A stretch of DNA of 45,251 nucleotides from JBJYKD01 sp049310025 (GTDB lineage Bacteria; Bacillota; Thermosediminibacteria; Thermosediminibacterales; Tepidanaerobacteraceae). The position numbers were made by a program, and so were the translations under genes. The notes beneath the pieces are model-generated. The model was not told the DNA's origin. It did no database searches and worked only from the letters and a program-made list of their open reading frames with translations. The stretch is from assembly GCF_049310025.1 (NCBI RefSeq), contig NZ_JBJYKD010000026.1, positions 1 through 45,251 of the forward strand. The letters are read 5' to 3'. This document shows positions 8,014-16,746 of this stretch, piece by piece; position 1 is the stretch's first letter, and every line of letters begins with the position of its first letter.

Positions 8014-8439
8014 TTACTTGAGGGCAAACATGAGCTCCCCTTCAGCCGCAAGTTCCCCATCCACGGTGGCCCTGGCCCTGCCTTTACCCACCGGGCCTTT
8101 GACTCTGGTAAGTTCCACCTCCAGAGTCAGGCAGTCACCGGGAACCACCTGCCTTTTAAATCTCATGCCGTCGATACCGGCAAAAAGGGCTATTTTACCC
8201 CTGTTTTCCTCAAGGCTCAGTATGGCGCAGGCACCTACCTGAGCCAGAGCTTCCACTATAAGGACACCGGGCATGACCGGCTTTCCCGGGAAATGTCCCT
8301 GAAAAAAAGCCTCCCCCGCCGAGACGTTTTTAATCCCCACCGCCCGTTTGCCTTTCTCCAGCTCCAGAATCCTGTCTACCAGCAAAAAGGGGTAACGGTG
8401 CGGTATTATTTTCTGAATTTCTTCAATACCGAGCAACAC
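8014..8439 (-). CDS. fabZ: 3-hydroxyacyl-ACP dehydratase FabZ
   Basis: Dehydrates 3-hydroxyacyl-ACP in fatty-acid elongation. The hotdog-fold signature PHRYPFLLVD is followed by the catalytic pair H49 (GHFPGKPVMPG) and E63 (LIVEALAQ). 141 residues, full length. A GTG start follows GGAGAGG. Its position in the spoIIID-mbl-flhO-flhP neighbourhood matches Bacillus, where fabZ lies just after flhP. Confidence 0.96.
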   Translation of the reverse strand: MLLGIEEIQKIIPHRYPFLLVDRILELEKGKRAVGIKNVSAGEAFFQGHFPGKPVMPGVLIVEALAQVGACAILSLEENRGKIALFAGIDGMRFKRQVVPGDCLTLEVELTRVKGPVGKGRARATVDGELAAEGELMFALK

Positions 8440-8464
8440 TCATCTTCCTCTCCATTTAAGTCTC

Positions 8465-9544
8465 TCAATTCCACAGCCTTCCCTTAATAACGACACCGGT
8501 GCCTATGGGCCTCGGGAAACCCAGCGACGGCCTGTTCACAATCCTGCCGCCGTAGTACATGGTGGCCGAAGCGCCGCCGTCCAGGGCCGCCGCCTGCCTC
8601 ACCCCCATCCCGAGCAAAAAAGCGGACAGCCGCTGCAGGCTTACGCCCCTGCCCGGCCCGGTGCCTTCGACGGTTACAAAAATCACCCTGCCGTCCTCCG
8701 ATAACCCGACGGCGCTGCGGGCCACCGGAATGGTCGTAAGCCCTATCCTTTTCTCCCACCGCTTTATCGTCACCTTCCCGTCTTTTATCATGTAAGGCCC
8801 CGTCTCAAAGGCGTTTTTCATATCTTCTGCCGAGACCCCCGGCGGATAATCCACCGCAACACCCGATTTTAACGGCACGTCTATTTTTATTTTTGGCAAA
8901 ATAAGGTTTTTTAAAAAAGATTTTTCGCCGATATACAGAACTTTGCCGCCGGACGGTATTTCCGTAAAAGACCCTTTGACCACACCCCGCACTCTATTTT
9001 CGCTAATTATCACATTATACCCGAGGGGCTTTTGCCGGGTGGTGGAACCGTAACGGTGAGTATACAGAACAGCTTCCGTGGAACCGCCGGAACGGTTGAG
9101 GCCGTCTAAATAAAATCTTTCCCCGTTTATCTCCACGTAAGCCCTGGCCTTTACCGGCAAAAGCCTGGGCCTGCCCCGTCTGTCGATGAAAAACACCGGG
9201 TCTTCCCCCGTGGGCATGGTTATCCACTCGCCGTCTATGACCACCTGGCCCACAGGCTGGCCGTAAGAGTGGAAAAAACCCCCGTTTATCGCCGCAATGG
9301 CCCCTGACCTTTCAGCCATTTCTTCCAGGGTTTCAAAGCCAAAGACCTGGTCGAGGGAGAGCACGGGTTTAATGGTAAACTCGGGGCTGGCAGGGTCTAT
9401 AGTAATTACGTAGGCCTTTTCCCGCCCGGAGCCGGCGGCGATTTCCATTTCTTCAAAGTTGAGAGCGTCCCCGGACACATATCCCCTGGTCATGAGGTTG
9501 GCCAGGAGTGCGGCCATCAAAAAAACGGTCTTTAATTTAATCAC
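8465..9544 (-). CDS. Secreted phosphodiester glycosidase (NAGPA) domain protein
   Basis: 359 residues: an N-terminal hydrophobic signal (about 1-25), then a NAGPA domain with IAAINGGFF (83-91) and the closing ALDGGASATMYYGG near the C-terminus. Bacterial members are exported and linked to exopolysaccharide or wall-glycan metabolism; the substrate here is unknown. The start is doubtful because GTG 9544 is immediately preceded by GGGAGG with no spacer. It interrupts the flagellar-to-fabZ order seen in Bacillus. Confidence 0.82.
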   Translation of the reverse strand: MIKLKTVFLMAALLANLMTRGYVSGDALNFEEMEIAAGSGREKAYVITIDPASPEFTIKPVLSLDQVFGFETLEEMAERSGAIAAINGGFFHSYGQPVGQVVIDGEWITMPTGEDPVFFIDRRGRPRLLPVKARAYVEINGERFYLDGLNRSGGSTEAVLYTHRYGSTTRQKPLGYNVIISENRVRGVVKGSFTEIPSGGKVLYIGEKSFLKNLILPKIKIDVPLKSGVAVDYPPGVSAEDMKNAFETGPYMIKDGKVTIKRWEKRIGLTTIPVARSAVGLSEDGRVIFVTVEGTGPGRGVSLQRLSAFLLGMGVRQAAALDGGASATMYYGGRIVNRPSLGFPRPIGTGVVIKGRLWN

Positions 9545-9617
9545 CCTCCCGCCAGCGCGTCTTTTATAAACGCCGAGGACGGACTTTTTTAAGCCCGCCC
9601 TCTTGAAAAAATTAAAT

Positions 9618-9932
9618 TTAGATGTATTTTGACAGCTGCGTGTAAAGCTGGTCCGCCAGACCTATCCCGCCGCCCCTGGCCAGTTCCACGGACAGGGCTT
9701 CGTCGTGCATGGACTGGATTATGTCGTAGGATACTCCCTGCTCAAAAAAACCGTTACGGGGAACAGTATCCCTCATTTTCTTTAAGAGGTAGTTCATAAA
9801 AATGGCCTCGAATTCCCTGCAAACCTCTTTCAAGGCTTCCCTGGAATTCGCTGCGCCGCCCGGCCGCTGTGCCTCATAGGCAGCAAGTTTATACGCTCCG
9901 GGAATACCCGTATCGCGACTCAACATATCCAT
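9618..9932 (-). CDS. flgJ: Flagellar rod-binding protein (FlgJ N-terminal type)
   Basis: 104 residues matching the rod-binding domain of FlgJ: EFEAIFMNYLLKKMRDTVP followed by a helix with IIQSMHDEALSVELARGGGIGLADQLY. The muramidase domain of proteobacterial FlgJ is absent, as usual in Firmicutes. It follows flgG by 17 bases in a flagellar rod gene group, supporting a role in rod assembly or capping. Confidence 0.88.
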   Translation of the reverse strand: MDMLSRDTGIPGAYKLAAYEAQRPGGAANSREALKEVCREFEAIFMNYLLKKMRDTVPRNGFFEQGVSYDIIQSMHDEALSVELARGGGIGLADQLYTQLSKYI

Positions 9933-9949
9933 AATAATCCAGCGCTCCT

Positions 9950-10756
9950 CTACCTGCGGAGATTGTTGGCTTCACCCAGCATTTCGTCTGCGGTCTGGAT
10001 GGCCTTGGTATTTATCTCGTAAGCCCTCTGGGCTGTTATGAGGTTAACCATTTCCTCCACCACCTGGACGTTGGACATCTCCAGGAATCCCTGCAGTATG
10101 GAGCCGTATCCCGGTTCGCTCGGATCCTGTTTCAGCTGGTATTCGCCTGAAGCCGCCGTCTGTTCGAAAAGGTTGTTTCCGGCGGCCAGCAGTCCTTCCG
10201 GGTTGAGGAACTTGACAATGCCCACCATGCCCAGCTCCTGAATGTTGCCGTTCTCGTCTTTGCCGGTGATGAGCCCGTCGCCCGATATGGTTATGTCGCT
10301 GTAACCTTCGGGTATGGTTATGTAATCTTCGTCGGCGCTGAGCACATAGTATCCCTCCGAAGTCACCAGGTTCCTGTCGGTGCCGTCAATGGCCACCTTG
10401 AAGGAGCCGTCCCGGGTGAAGGCCCTGGTGCCGTCAGGCCTTTCCACCATGAAAAACCCCTCGCCGTCTATGGCAAGGTCGAAGGTATTGCCCGTCTGCT
10501 GGAGATTGCCTTCGGTAAAGGTCCTGGCAGTGGCGGCCGGCCTCACGCCGTGCCCCACCTGGATTCCCACCGGGGTCCCCAGCCCCATCTGGTAGACGTC
10601 GGGCCTCCTCAGTGTTTCATAAAGAAGGTCTTTAAATTCCACGCGGCTTTTTTTAAAGCCGGAGGTGTTGACATTCGCCAGGTTGTTTGAAATGGTATCC
10701 ACATTGAGCTGCTGCGCCAGCATGCCAGAACTGGCGCTCCAAAGCGCCCGCATCAT
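9950..10756 (-). CDS. flgG: Flagellar basal-body rod protein FlgG (FlhP-like)
   Basis: 268 residues with the N-terminal rod/hook signature LWSASSGMLAQQLNVDTISNN and the conserved C-terminal helix EMVNLITAQRAYEINTKAIQ. FlgG forms the distal rod of the flagellum outside the membrane. GGAGGG precedes the tandem ATG codons. The position after flgF and mbl corresponds to flhP of Bacillus. The gap to flgF carries two GC-rich hairpins. Confidence 0.93.
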   Translation of the reverse strand: MMRALWSASSGMLAQQLNVDTISNNLANVNTSGFKKSRVEFKDLLYETLRRPDVYQMGLGTPVGIQVGHGVRPAATARTFTEGNLQQTGNTFDLAIDGEGFFMVERPDGTRAFTRDGSFKVAIDGTDRNLVTSEGYYVLSADEDYITIPEGYSDITISGDGLITGKDENGNIQELGMVGIVKFLNPEGLLAAGNNLFEQTAASGEYQLKQDPSEPGYGSILQGFLEMSNVQVVEEMVNLITAQRAYEINTKAIQTADEMLGEANNLRR

Positions 10757-10782
10757 AATACATCCCTCCTTGAATTTAGGAC

Positions 10783-10832
10783 GCCGCCTCGGTCGTTCGG
10801 CGGCAGAGGGCCCCCGCGATGCGGTCCGGCCC
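10783..10832 (-). other. Two GC-rich hairpins between flgF and flgG
   Basis: GCCGCC/GGCGGC (10783-10804) and a nested stem GGGCC..GGCCC with an inner CCGC-GAT-GCGG (10808-10832). Neither has a T tract. They may set the relative amounts of the two rod proteins through RNA processing or stability. Confidence 0.4.
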
Positions 10833-10840
10833 TTTGAACA

Positions 10841-11608
10841 TTATATTCGAGCAATGTCGTTTACGGCCTTGCCCAGGGTTTCGTCGGCGGCCTGAACCGC
10901 CTTCTGGTTGGCTTCATAAGCCCTGAAAGCCGTTATGAGGTCCACCATTTCGGATACGGAGTTGACGTTGGAGCCTTCCAGTGCGCCCTGGATGATCCGG
11001 GCCTGCGCCGGCAGCGGCTGAGCCGCGGAGACGTACAGGTTGTCCCCCTGCTTGGCCGGAGGCGCCTGCTGCGGAAAGGCCACCACCACAAGCCTTGCCA
11101 CAAAGTTTCCGTCAGAAAATATCTCTCCCCGTTCGTTTATCGTAATATCACCGCTGCGGCCCAGTGCAATGGGGCCGTTTTCCCCCAGAACATAATAGCC
11201 CTCCCTGGTAACAAGAAATCCATCCCTGTCCAGGGTGAAACTGCCGTCCCGGGTGTAGCGCACGCCTTCCCCCGTCAGGACTTCGAAGAACCCTTCGCCC
11301 TCGATGGCAAGATCCAGCGGGTTTGAGGTGGTCTTTATCGGTCCCTGGGAAAAGTTGGTATTTATTTCATCCACCGTCACCCCCGTCCCCAGCACACCTA
11401 TAAAAGGCCTCCAGTCTACAGGTTTTCCCGGCGGGACGGTCTCCGGGTCGTCGAGCCTGTACAGCGCCATTTCGGGAAAAGCCCTCATTATGACCCTGTC
11501 TTTCTTAAAACCTGTGGTGCCGACATTGGCTATATTGTTGGATATAACGTCGGTCCTCTCCATGTTGGCCAGCATGCCGGAAGCCGACGTATAAAGTCCC
11601 CTTAACAT
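10841..11608 (-). CDS. flgF: Flagellar rod protein FlgF (FlhO-like)
   Basis: 255 residues with LYTSASGMLANMERTDVISN at the N-terminus and the paired C-terminal motif EMVDLITAFRAYEANQKAVQ. It is a proximal-to-distal rod subunit of the same superfamily as FlgG. A strong GGAGGTGA precedes the ATG. It directly follows mbl, as flhO does in Bacillus. FlgF versus FlgG naming within this superfamily rests partly on gene order. Confidence 0.9.
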   Translation of the reverse strand: MLRGLYTSASGMLANMERTDVISNNIANVGTTGFKKDRVIMRAFPEMALYRLDDPETVPPGKPVDWRPFIGVLGTGVTVDEINTNFSQGPIKTTSNPLDLAIEGEGFFEVLTGEGVRYTRDGSFTLDRDGFLVTREGYYVLGENGPIALGRSGDITINERGEIFSDGNFVARLVVVAFPQQAPPAKQGDNLYVSAAQPLPAQARIIQGALEGSNVNSVSEMVDLITAFRAYEANQKAVQAADETLGKAVNDIARI

Positions 11609-11641
11609 GTGTTCACCTCCCCTTTTTGCAGGATTAAAATT

Positions 11642-12643
11642 CTATCTGGTATAAACGGCGCCGGAACCCAGCTTGTCCAGGTTCTCCAGGGCCCTGCCCG
11701 CCCCCAGAGCCACACATGAAATCGGATCTTCGGCCACGGTAACCGGTATACCGGTCCTGTGGGAAATCAGTTTGGCCAATCCTCTCAGGCACGAACCGCC
11801 GCCGGTCATGACTATGCCCCGTTCGCTGATATCGGACGCCAGTTCCGGCGGAGTTTTTTCCAGGATGCCGAATATGGCGTTGATTATCTGTTCTACCGGC
11901 TCCTGGAGGGCTTCGCAGGTTTGCGCGGCGGTTATCCTGACGTTCTGGGGAAGGCCGCTCACAAGGCTCCTGCCCCTTACCTCTATGGAATCATTTTCAT
12001 TACCCGCCTCCGGAAAAACGGTGGCGACGTTGATTTTGACCTCTTCGGCGGTCCTTTCGCCGATCATCAGATTGAATTCCTTTTTTACGTACCTCACAAT
12101 GGCCTCGTCAAACTTATCCCCGGCCACCCGGATGGATTCGCCGCATACTATGCCTCCCAGTGAAAGCACCGCGATATCGGTAGTCCCCCCTCCGATATCG
12201 ACGACCATGCTCCCGAAGGGCTTGGATATATCTATCCCCGCGCCTATGGCGGCGGCCACCGGTTCCTCGATGAGAAACGTCTGCCGTGCTCCCGCAGCCG
12301 TAGCGGCTTCGATGACGGCCCTTTTTTCCACGGTGGTGATCACGGCCGGCACACATATCATAACCCTCGGCCGGAAAAGCCTGCGAGGGATCACCTTGCT
12401 CAAGAAATACTTCAGCATGATTTCGGTAGTGGTGTAATCGGCAATGACCCCTTCTCTTAAAGGCCTGATGGCCACAATATTTCCAGGCGTCCTGCCGATC
12501 ATGCGCCTGGCTTCCTCCCCCACGGCCAGCATCTTGCCCCTGTCCCTGTCCATGGCCACCACGGATGGTTCCCTCAGCACAATCCCCTTGCCCCTGATAT
12601 AAACCAGTATTGACGCCGTTCCCAAATCAATGCCTATATCCAT
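11642..12643 (-). CDS. mbl: MreB-family cell-shape protein Mbl
   Basis: Bacterial actin of about 333 residues that organises lateral wall synthesis. The actin-fold motifs are present: phosphate-1 DIGIDLGTASILVY, phosphate-2 VDIGGGTTDIAVL and adenosine motif MTGGGSCLRGL. I start it at ATG 12643 (MDIGIDLG), although the AGGAGGT lies about 12 bases upstream; the frame continues open to 12679. The spoIIID-mbl-flhO order supports the Mbl assignment rather than MreB of the mreBCD cluster. Confidence 0.93.
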   Translation of the reverse strand: MDIGIDLGTASILVYIRGKGIVLREPSVVAMDRDRGKMLAVGEEARRMIGRTPGNIVAIRPLREGVIADYTTTEIMLKYFLSKVIPRRLFRPRVMICVPAVITTVEKRAVIEAATAAGARQTFLIEEPVAAAIGAGIDISKPFGSMVVDIGGGTTDIAVLSLGGIVCGESIRVAGDKFDEAIVRYVKKEFNLMIGERTAEEVKINVATVFPEAGNENDSIEVRGRSLVSGLPQNVRITAAQTCEALQEPVEQIINAIFGILEKTPPELASDISERGIVMTGGGSCLRGLAKLISHRTGIPVTVAEDPISCVALGAGRALENLDKLGSGAVYTR

Positions 12644-12738
12644 GAAAAAAATGTAACCTCCTGATATTTTTAACAACATTTCAAGGATTTAAATTCTACA
12701 TTTTTATTGAAATTCCTTCTTTTGGACTTAAAAGTTTG

Positions 12739-12987
12739 TCACATGTTCAGATACTTTTTCTTGGTGGCCCTACCTCCCCTTATATGGCGCTCCGCTTTGT
12801 TGTATTCCAGAACCTCCTTTACAAGCCTGGCTTTTTCAGAATTTATTTCCGGCAGCCGCTCGGTCATGTCCTTGTGCACCGTGCTTTTGGAAACCCCGAA
12901 GACTTTGGCGGCCTGTCTTACGGTGGCTTTGGTTTCAATAATATATGCCGCAATCTCCATAATGCGCTCCCTCATGTAATCCTTCAC
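12739..12987 (-). CDS. spoIIID: Sporulation transcriptional regulator SpoIIID
   Basis: A mother-cell DNA-binding protein of 82 residues that modulates sigma-E and sigma-K genes during sporulation. The helix-turn-helix VRQAAKVFGVSKSTVHKDMT and the basic C-terminal HIRGGRATKKKY are characteristic. The start is GTG 12987, seven bases after GGGGG, which gives the conserved KDYMRERIMEIA beginning; the frame is open seven codons further. It heads the mbl-flagellar block. Confidence 0.96.
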   Translation of the reverse strand: MKDYMRERIMEIAAYIIETKATVRQAAKVFGVSKSTVHKDMTERLPEINSEKARLVKEVLEYNKAERHIRGGRATKKKYLNM

Positions 12988-13060
12988 GGTGATTCCCCCT
13001 ACAAGCAATTTTAGTAAATATATATGAAGGTCCGCCCTATATTAGAAGACAAAAAATAAA

Positions 13061-13114
13061 AGAACCTGCCATTTTCAACTGAGATAACGAGCGATTTATC
13101 ATAGCAGGTTCTTT
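13061..13114 (-). terminator. Terminator after the PIG-L gene
   Basis: Outer stem AGAACCTGC/GCAGGTTCT with an inner GATAA/TTATC hairpin. On the minus strand it is followed by TTTTATTTTTTG. It separates the deacetylase gene from spoIIID and could also act weakly on the plus strand. Confidence 0.75.
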
Positions 13115-13180
13115 CAGAAATTCGGAAGCGCTCTGCCCGCCAGTCGAAGCATGATACTGAATGATTCTTAAGTACCAGCT

Positions 13181-14623
13181 TTATCTGTTCGGAGTCTCTC
13201 GAGTATTTGACGGTGTCACCATTCTCCAGGCCGTTTTATCTATTTTCCTGCCCATATCATACGTTTCGGCATTTAAAAATACCTTTTCGGGCATTAAAAA
13301 CTTATTTTTCGGCATTTTCACCCAGAGCTTATTTTTGTAAAAGTCCGCCGTTATATCTTCTATTTTTATGAGTTTACCGGAGTCGTTTACCGCCTCAACC
13401 CGGTATCCACTTATGACATACTTTAATTTTCTGAGTCTATCCCCGCTGTAAATAAATCTCGCATTTAACACGTAAGTTGTTCCGGCGGAAATATTTTGCC
13501 TGGTCTCAATGCCAAGGTAATAAAAATCGTTGTCGGCAAAAAAAGCCACATTTTTTATATCATCTCTGCCTTTTATCATTAGCAGCGGATTGTCTTCGAC
13601 ACTGGAACGGATAACCGTGTACGGCATTTCTCCATCCTTTGCAAAGTCCGCACCTGACCGGGAGTCAACGGCGAAACTTCCGTCGACGTAAGTGCCGAAG
13701 AGTTCGTTCCTGCGGATAAAGGCATCCAGAAACTCAGGCATAACTTTATACTGAGATTTATACTCCAGCATGGCCCTGTGCTTTGTTTCTATTTCTTCTC
13801 CGTCAAGAGGGTATACATGCCAGTCGGTTCCCACAGATTTCAGAGCCACGGGAGGGAGGAGTTCCGCCCCCGGTGCATATAAAAGCGGGTCGGGCCATTG
13901 GTAATGGTGGACCAGGTAAGTGTAAAGCCTCGGTTTATAATTTAATTCCTCCACGGCAAATTTTACAAAGTTGCTGGTGGCCCAGTGGTCGGGATGCATG
14001 TCGTCCGGATCGGGATAAAATATGTCTGTCGGCCTGTATTCGGCAAAGATCTCCATCAAATTTTTGACGACATTTTCTCCACAATACGGTGCATTTTTTT
14101 CAAAGCTGTTCGAGTACGGCGAACGGGAGTAACCGTTTCTTGCCTTATAAAGTTGCGTATGATCCCAGTAGCCGTCCCACAGAGCGGCCAGGCTCCCGTC
14201 ACCGTATCCCAGAAAAACAACATCCTTTGAAGCAAGCCCCAGATTCGCCAGGGCATTAATGGCCTCCTGCTGGCGGATTTTACCCAGTTCAATATAGTCC
14301 GCCGGTTGTGGCCGACGCACCCGGAAAATCTTTTCCGCTGCCTTCCTGAAGCCATCACCGTTTGTCATTATAACGACTTTTACGGTTTTCCCGAGTTTCT
14401 TTTCGCGAAAAATAAGGCCGCCCGCGCCTATGGTTTCATCATCCGGATGGGGCGCTATAACGAGAATCCTGTCACCGGTAGTTACGCGAGATTCGGCAAT
14501 ATTTGACATGGCCGGAACGCCCACAGTATAATATGCCTTTGAAAAAACATACGACGTTATTCCGAACACGTAGATAACCGCAAAGAATAGTAAAACTAAA
14601 GTCAGAATTTGATTTCTTCTCAT
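13181..14623 (-). CDS. Membrane-anchored PIG-L (LmbE-like) deacetylase
   Basis: 480 residues. An N-terminal membrane anchor (about 7-30) is followed by a PIG-L domain with the zinc motif PHPDDET (58-64) and the second ligand region MHPDHWAT (209-216). PIG-L enzymes remove N-acetyl groups from N-acetylglucosaminyl conjugates; here the domain should face the outside. The last 150 residues or so are beta-rich and not part of the catalytic domain. The substrate is unknown; a wall or teichoic-acid glycan is an inference. It stands alone between two terminators. Confidence 0.85.
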   Translation of the reverse strand: MRRNQILTLVLLFFAVIYVFGITSYVFSKAYYTVGVPAMSNIAESRVTTGDRILVIAPHPDDETIGAGGLIFREKKLGKTVKVVIMTNGDGFRKAAEKIFRVRRPQPADYIELGKIRQQEAINALANLGLASKDVVFLGYGDGSLAALWDGYWDHTQLYKARNGYSRSPYSNSFEKNAPYCGENVVKNLMEIFAEYRPTDIFYPDPDDMHPDHWATSNFVKFAVEELNYKPRLYTYLVHHYQWPDPLLYAPGAELLPPVALKSVGTDWHVYPLDGEEIETKHRAMLEYKSQYKVMPEFLDAFIRRNELFGTYVDGSFAVDSRSGADFAKDGEMPYTVIRSSVEDNPLLMIKGRDDIKNVAFFADNDFYYLGIETRQNISAGTTYVLNARFIYSGDRLRKLKYVISGYRVEAVNDSGKLIKIEDITADFYKNKLWVKMPKNKFLMPEKVFLNAETYDMGRKIDKTAWRMVTPSNTRETPNR

Positions 14624-14706
14624 TGCCTATCGCCTTTTTAAATAGCATTCCTTTGAATTTTTAATAGTCTTTTATGATCCTTTGCACATAATTTTATCAT
14701 ATATAT

Positions 14707-14737
14707 CAAAAAAAATATGCCGGATAATAAATCCAGC
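14707..14737 (-). terminator. Terminator after the NEW3-ABC operon
   Basis: GCTGGAT-TTATT-ATCCGGC stem followed on the minus strand by ATATTTTTTTT, just downstream of the ABC permease stop. Confidence 0.8.
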
Positions 14738-14769
14738 ATTGCAAACCGCCGTCCATTTTCCCCATTTCT

Positions 14770-15798
14770 CTACGCCCGGATTTCCTGGCGCAGGAAAAGG
14801 GTGTAGGTTATGCCGAAGATAACCAGTGTGCCGGCGACGAGGCCTGTAAGGTGCGGCCACACCAGAAGCAGGCTCTGCCCCAGGGGTAAAAAACCGGGAA
14901 TGGCGCCGTAGGCCTGTTCCAGCAGCACCGGCCCCAGCGTCCTCACACCGGGGGACAGAAGGGTTACAGCGGCTTCGCTGTACAGCGTGGAGGGAGACAG
15001 CCTGCTCAAGCCCTGTGCCAGCCGTGCATTATAAAGCTGGGTCATGGCATCGGACCCGTCGGTCACTGGGTAAACAGCATCCGCCACCATGCCGGCCAGC
15101 AGAGGAACGAAGATGGAAAAGAAGAGCCACAGGGCAATCCCGCCCAGCGCCGACGTGGCCGCCTGGCGAAACATGAGGGAAAAGAGCATCGCCAGCGCCA
15201 GCCAGAAGGCCATATACACCACACTAAAGGCGAGGTACAGCAGCAGCCTTAAAACCTCTTCTCCCGTGGGCGGCACTCCTGTCAGGAGAATGCCCATGCC
15301 CGCCACAAAGCCTCCAAGGGCCAGGGTCATCAAGGTCAGCACAAAAAGCCTCGCCAGGAACTTGCCGTTAATCACGTCGTCCCTGTATATGGGCTGGGCC
15401 AGGAGTCTGGTCAGAGTCCCACGGTTTTGCTCGCCGTTAATGGCGTCAAATCCCATGGAAAGCCCCACCAGAGGCCCCAGCAGCGAAAGGAACCAGGTAA
15501 AGGGCGGAAGAGAATTCCCGGCAGTTGTGAAGAGGCGGATCAGGATGAATTCCGCCGCGGGACCTTCGGTATTGGCCCTTATGTTCAGAGCCGCCGAGTA
15601 AAAAGAAGCGATTCCGGTGAGAGTTATCAGGAAAAACAGGATGATGAACCTGATGCTGGAAAGCTGGTCTGCCAGTTCCTTCGCGAATACCGCTTCCAGC
15701 CCCGCCGAAATCCGTCTTTGGCCGGATGCGGCGGAAGCCCTTCCTGTTAATTTTCCTATTTTATTTACAACATTTCTAACGGGCAGTGCCGGGAACAT
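14770..15798 (-). CDS. ABC-2 type transporter permease
   Basis: About 342 residues with six or so hydrophobic segments: one near residue 65, a cluster from residue 110 onwards and a final one near the C-terminus. It fits the ABC-2 permease family and pairs with the ATPase encoded just upstream. ATG 15798 follows GGGGAGG and overlaps the end of the ATPase gene by 23 bases, implying coupling. The open frame continues 16 codons upstream, but that part is unlikely to be used. The exported substrate is unknown. Confidence 0.87.
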   Translation of the reverse strand: MFPALPVRNVVNKIGKLTGRASAASGQRRISAGLEAVFAKELADQLSSIRFIILFFLITLTGIASFYSAALNIRANTEGPAAEFILIRLFTTAGNSLPPFTWFLSLLGPLVGLSMGFDAINGEQNRGTLTRLLAQPIYRDDVINGKFLARLFVLTLMTLALGGFVAGMGILLTGVPPTGEEVLRLLLYLAFSVVYMAFWLALAMLFSLMFRQAATSALGGIALWLFFSIFVPLLAGMVADAVYPVTDGSDAMTQLYNARLAQGLSRLSPSTLYSEAAVTLLSPGVRTLGPVLLEQAYGAIPGFLPLGQSLLLVWPHLTGLVAGTLVIFGITYTLFLRQEIRA

Positions 15799-16744
15799 CA
15801 ACTCTCGCCTCCCCTTCCTGGAAATAACGGCGGTAAATGTCGTCAAGGTCGCAGCCGCGGACCTTTAGATGGTATATATCCATATTCCTGGCCACAAGTT
15901 CTCTTGCTATCCCGGGCGCCAGGCCCCGGCTCGAGCATGTGACCATGACCGTGTCCCCCTGTCTTTCTACGGCTTCCACGCCGGGTACGGCCTTAACCGC
16001 ATCCTCGGGAAAAGCCTCCGGAGGCCCGGCCCGGAGTTCTATCACTTCTTCGCCGCCGAGTTCTCCGGCAAGCTCGGATATCCTGCCGCAAGCCACCAAC
16101 CTCCCCTTTACAAAAATCCCCACCCGGTCGCAGACGGCCTGGACCTGGTACAGGAGATGGGAGGATATGAGTATGGTCTTGCCTTCGCTTTTACCGAGTT
16201 CCAGTATGAGATCCAGAAGTTCCTGCGTCCCCTCCGGATCGAGACCCAGGGTCGGCTCGTCGAGAAAGACCACCTCCGGGTCTTTTAAGAGCACGTCAGC
16301 TATTCCCAGCCTCTGGCGCATACCCCTGGAGTACTCCCGGACCCTGCGGTCCGACGCTTCCTCCAGACCCACTTTAACCAGAAGCTCTTCTATCATTTTT
16401 TCCGCCCGCTCCCGCGGAATTCGATTGAGTCTGGCGGTGTAGCGGAGGTTTTCACGGCCGGTCATATCATCGTAAAACCCCATGTTATCGGGCATATATC
16501 CCGCTATTCTCTTTACCTCGAGAGGCTGCTGGACTGGGTCGAATCCAGCCACTCTGATGCTGCCGGAGGTGGGCTCCGAGAGGCCCAGCAGCATCAGGAT
16601 GGTGGTGGTCTTTCCCGCGCCGTTGGGCCCCAGCAGTCCGAAAATCTCGCCTTTATAGACCGTCAGATTCAGGCGGTCCACGGCGGTAATGGAACCGTAA
16701 ACCTTTGTGAGGTCCCGGGTTTCGATCACAATCTGTTCCTGCAT
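15776..16744 (-). CDS. ABC transporter ATP-binding protein
   Basis: 322 residues with Walker A GPNGAGKT (39-46), the signature variant YSRGMRQR (138-145), Walker B VVFLDEPT (158-165) and a C-terminal regulatory extension typical of ABC-2 export or drug-type ATPases. It starts two bases after the NEW3 gene stop and overlaps the permease gene, so the three genes form one cassette. Confidence 0.93.
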   Translation of the reverse strand: MQEQIVIETRDLTKVYGSITAVDRLNLTVYKGEIFGLLGPNGAGKTTTILMLLGLSEPTSGSIRVAGFDPVQQPLEVKRIAGYMPDNMGFYDDMTGRENLRYTARLNRIPRERAEKMIEELLVKVGLEEASDRRVREYSRGMRQRLGIADVLLKDPEVVFLDEPTLGLDPEGTQELLDLILELGKSEGKTILISSHLLYQVQAVCDRVGIFVKGRLVACGRISELAGELGGEEVIELRAGPPEAFPEDAVKAVPGVEAVERQGDTVMVTCSSRGLAPGIARELVARNMDIYHLKVRGCDLDDIYRRYFQEGEARVDVPGTAR

Positions 16745-16746
16745 GG

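Noticed and set aside
13000..13060. Possible sigma-E promoter of spoIIID
   Set aside because: TAATATA and TATATATT with 13 bases between resemble the sigma-E boxes only loosely in a very AT-rich stretch, so it is not listed.
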